Below are positions 15,964 to 15,975 of a stretch of DNA of 15,975 nucleotides, piece after piece. Made by a program: the position numbers and the translations under genes. The notes beneath the pieces are model-generated. The model did no database searches and was not told where the DNA came from. It worked only from the letters and a program-made list of their open reading frames with translations. The stretch comes from Dunaliella salina (lineage: Eukaryota > Chlorophyta > Chlorophyceae > Chlamydomonadales > Dunaliellaceae): the NCBI GenBank assembly GCA_002284615.2, contig MU069437.1, positions 1,447,479 to 1,463,453 of the forward strand, in the 5' to 3' direction. The stretch's first letter is position 1; each line of letters opens with the position of its first letter.

Positions 15964-15975
15964 CTGCAAGTTCAT

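Overview
This is nuclear DNA from a eukaryote, most likely a green plant-lineage organism. Green alga is my best guess; no species is claimed. The evidence is short exons with GT..AG introns, a gene resembling plant chloroplast SOUL/DUF2358 proteins with a transit-peptide-like first exon, a long (GT)n microsatellite, an AAACCCTAA telomere-type motif, and abundant nested retroelement and MITE insertions. There are no prokaryotic operons, rRNA genes or CRISPR arrays. Eight isolated N bases show this is draft assembly.

Layout. The minus strand carries two head-to-tail copies of one gene. Copy A, at the left, has exon 1 (1962-1717) and exon 2 (1392-1240) inside the window and runs off the left edge. 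Copy B has exon 2 (15963-15811) through the stop codon (9310) inside the window; its exon 1 lies off the right edge. The six visible exons of copy B splice in phase to 891 nt (296 codons plus stop). They read as a DUF2358-type domain followed by a SOUL heme-binding-type domain, similar to Arabidopsis At5g20140. The central SOUL segment, usually carrying a GYIFG...MTTPV-type motif, was not found. The two copies of exon 2 differ at 2 of 153 bases, while the introns beyond about 60 nt have diverged strongly.

Between the genes, from about 2.6 to 8.2 kb on the plus strand, lies a decayed LINE-like element with an unusual order of domains: a PHD-like zinc finger, a possible adenine-methyltransferase-like segment, RNase H with all four acidic residues, a CCHC knuckle, and a PD-(D/E)XK (restriction-like) nuclease. 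No reverse transcriptase is visible. Four later insertions split it: a tRNA-derived SINE with a 10-11 bp target-site duplication (TSD), a hAT-type MITE (17 bp terminal inverted repeats, 8 bp TSD), a 193 bp retroelement tail with a 5 bp TSD, and an antisense 5'-truncated relative with a 7 bp TSD. Removing each insertion with one TSD copy restores the same reading frame every time, leaving about 970 codons with two in-frame stops from the second half of the PHD finger to the stop codon.

The remaining DNA is introns and intergenic sequence: a 12 bp minisatellite in intron 5 of copy B, paired hairpins with a shared loop in intron 4, and palindromes upstream of copy A.
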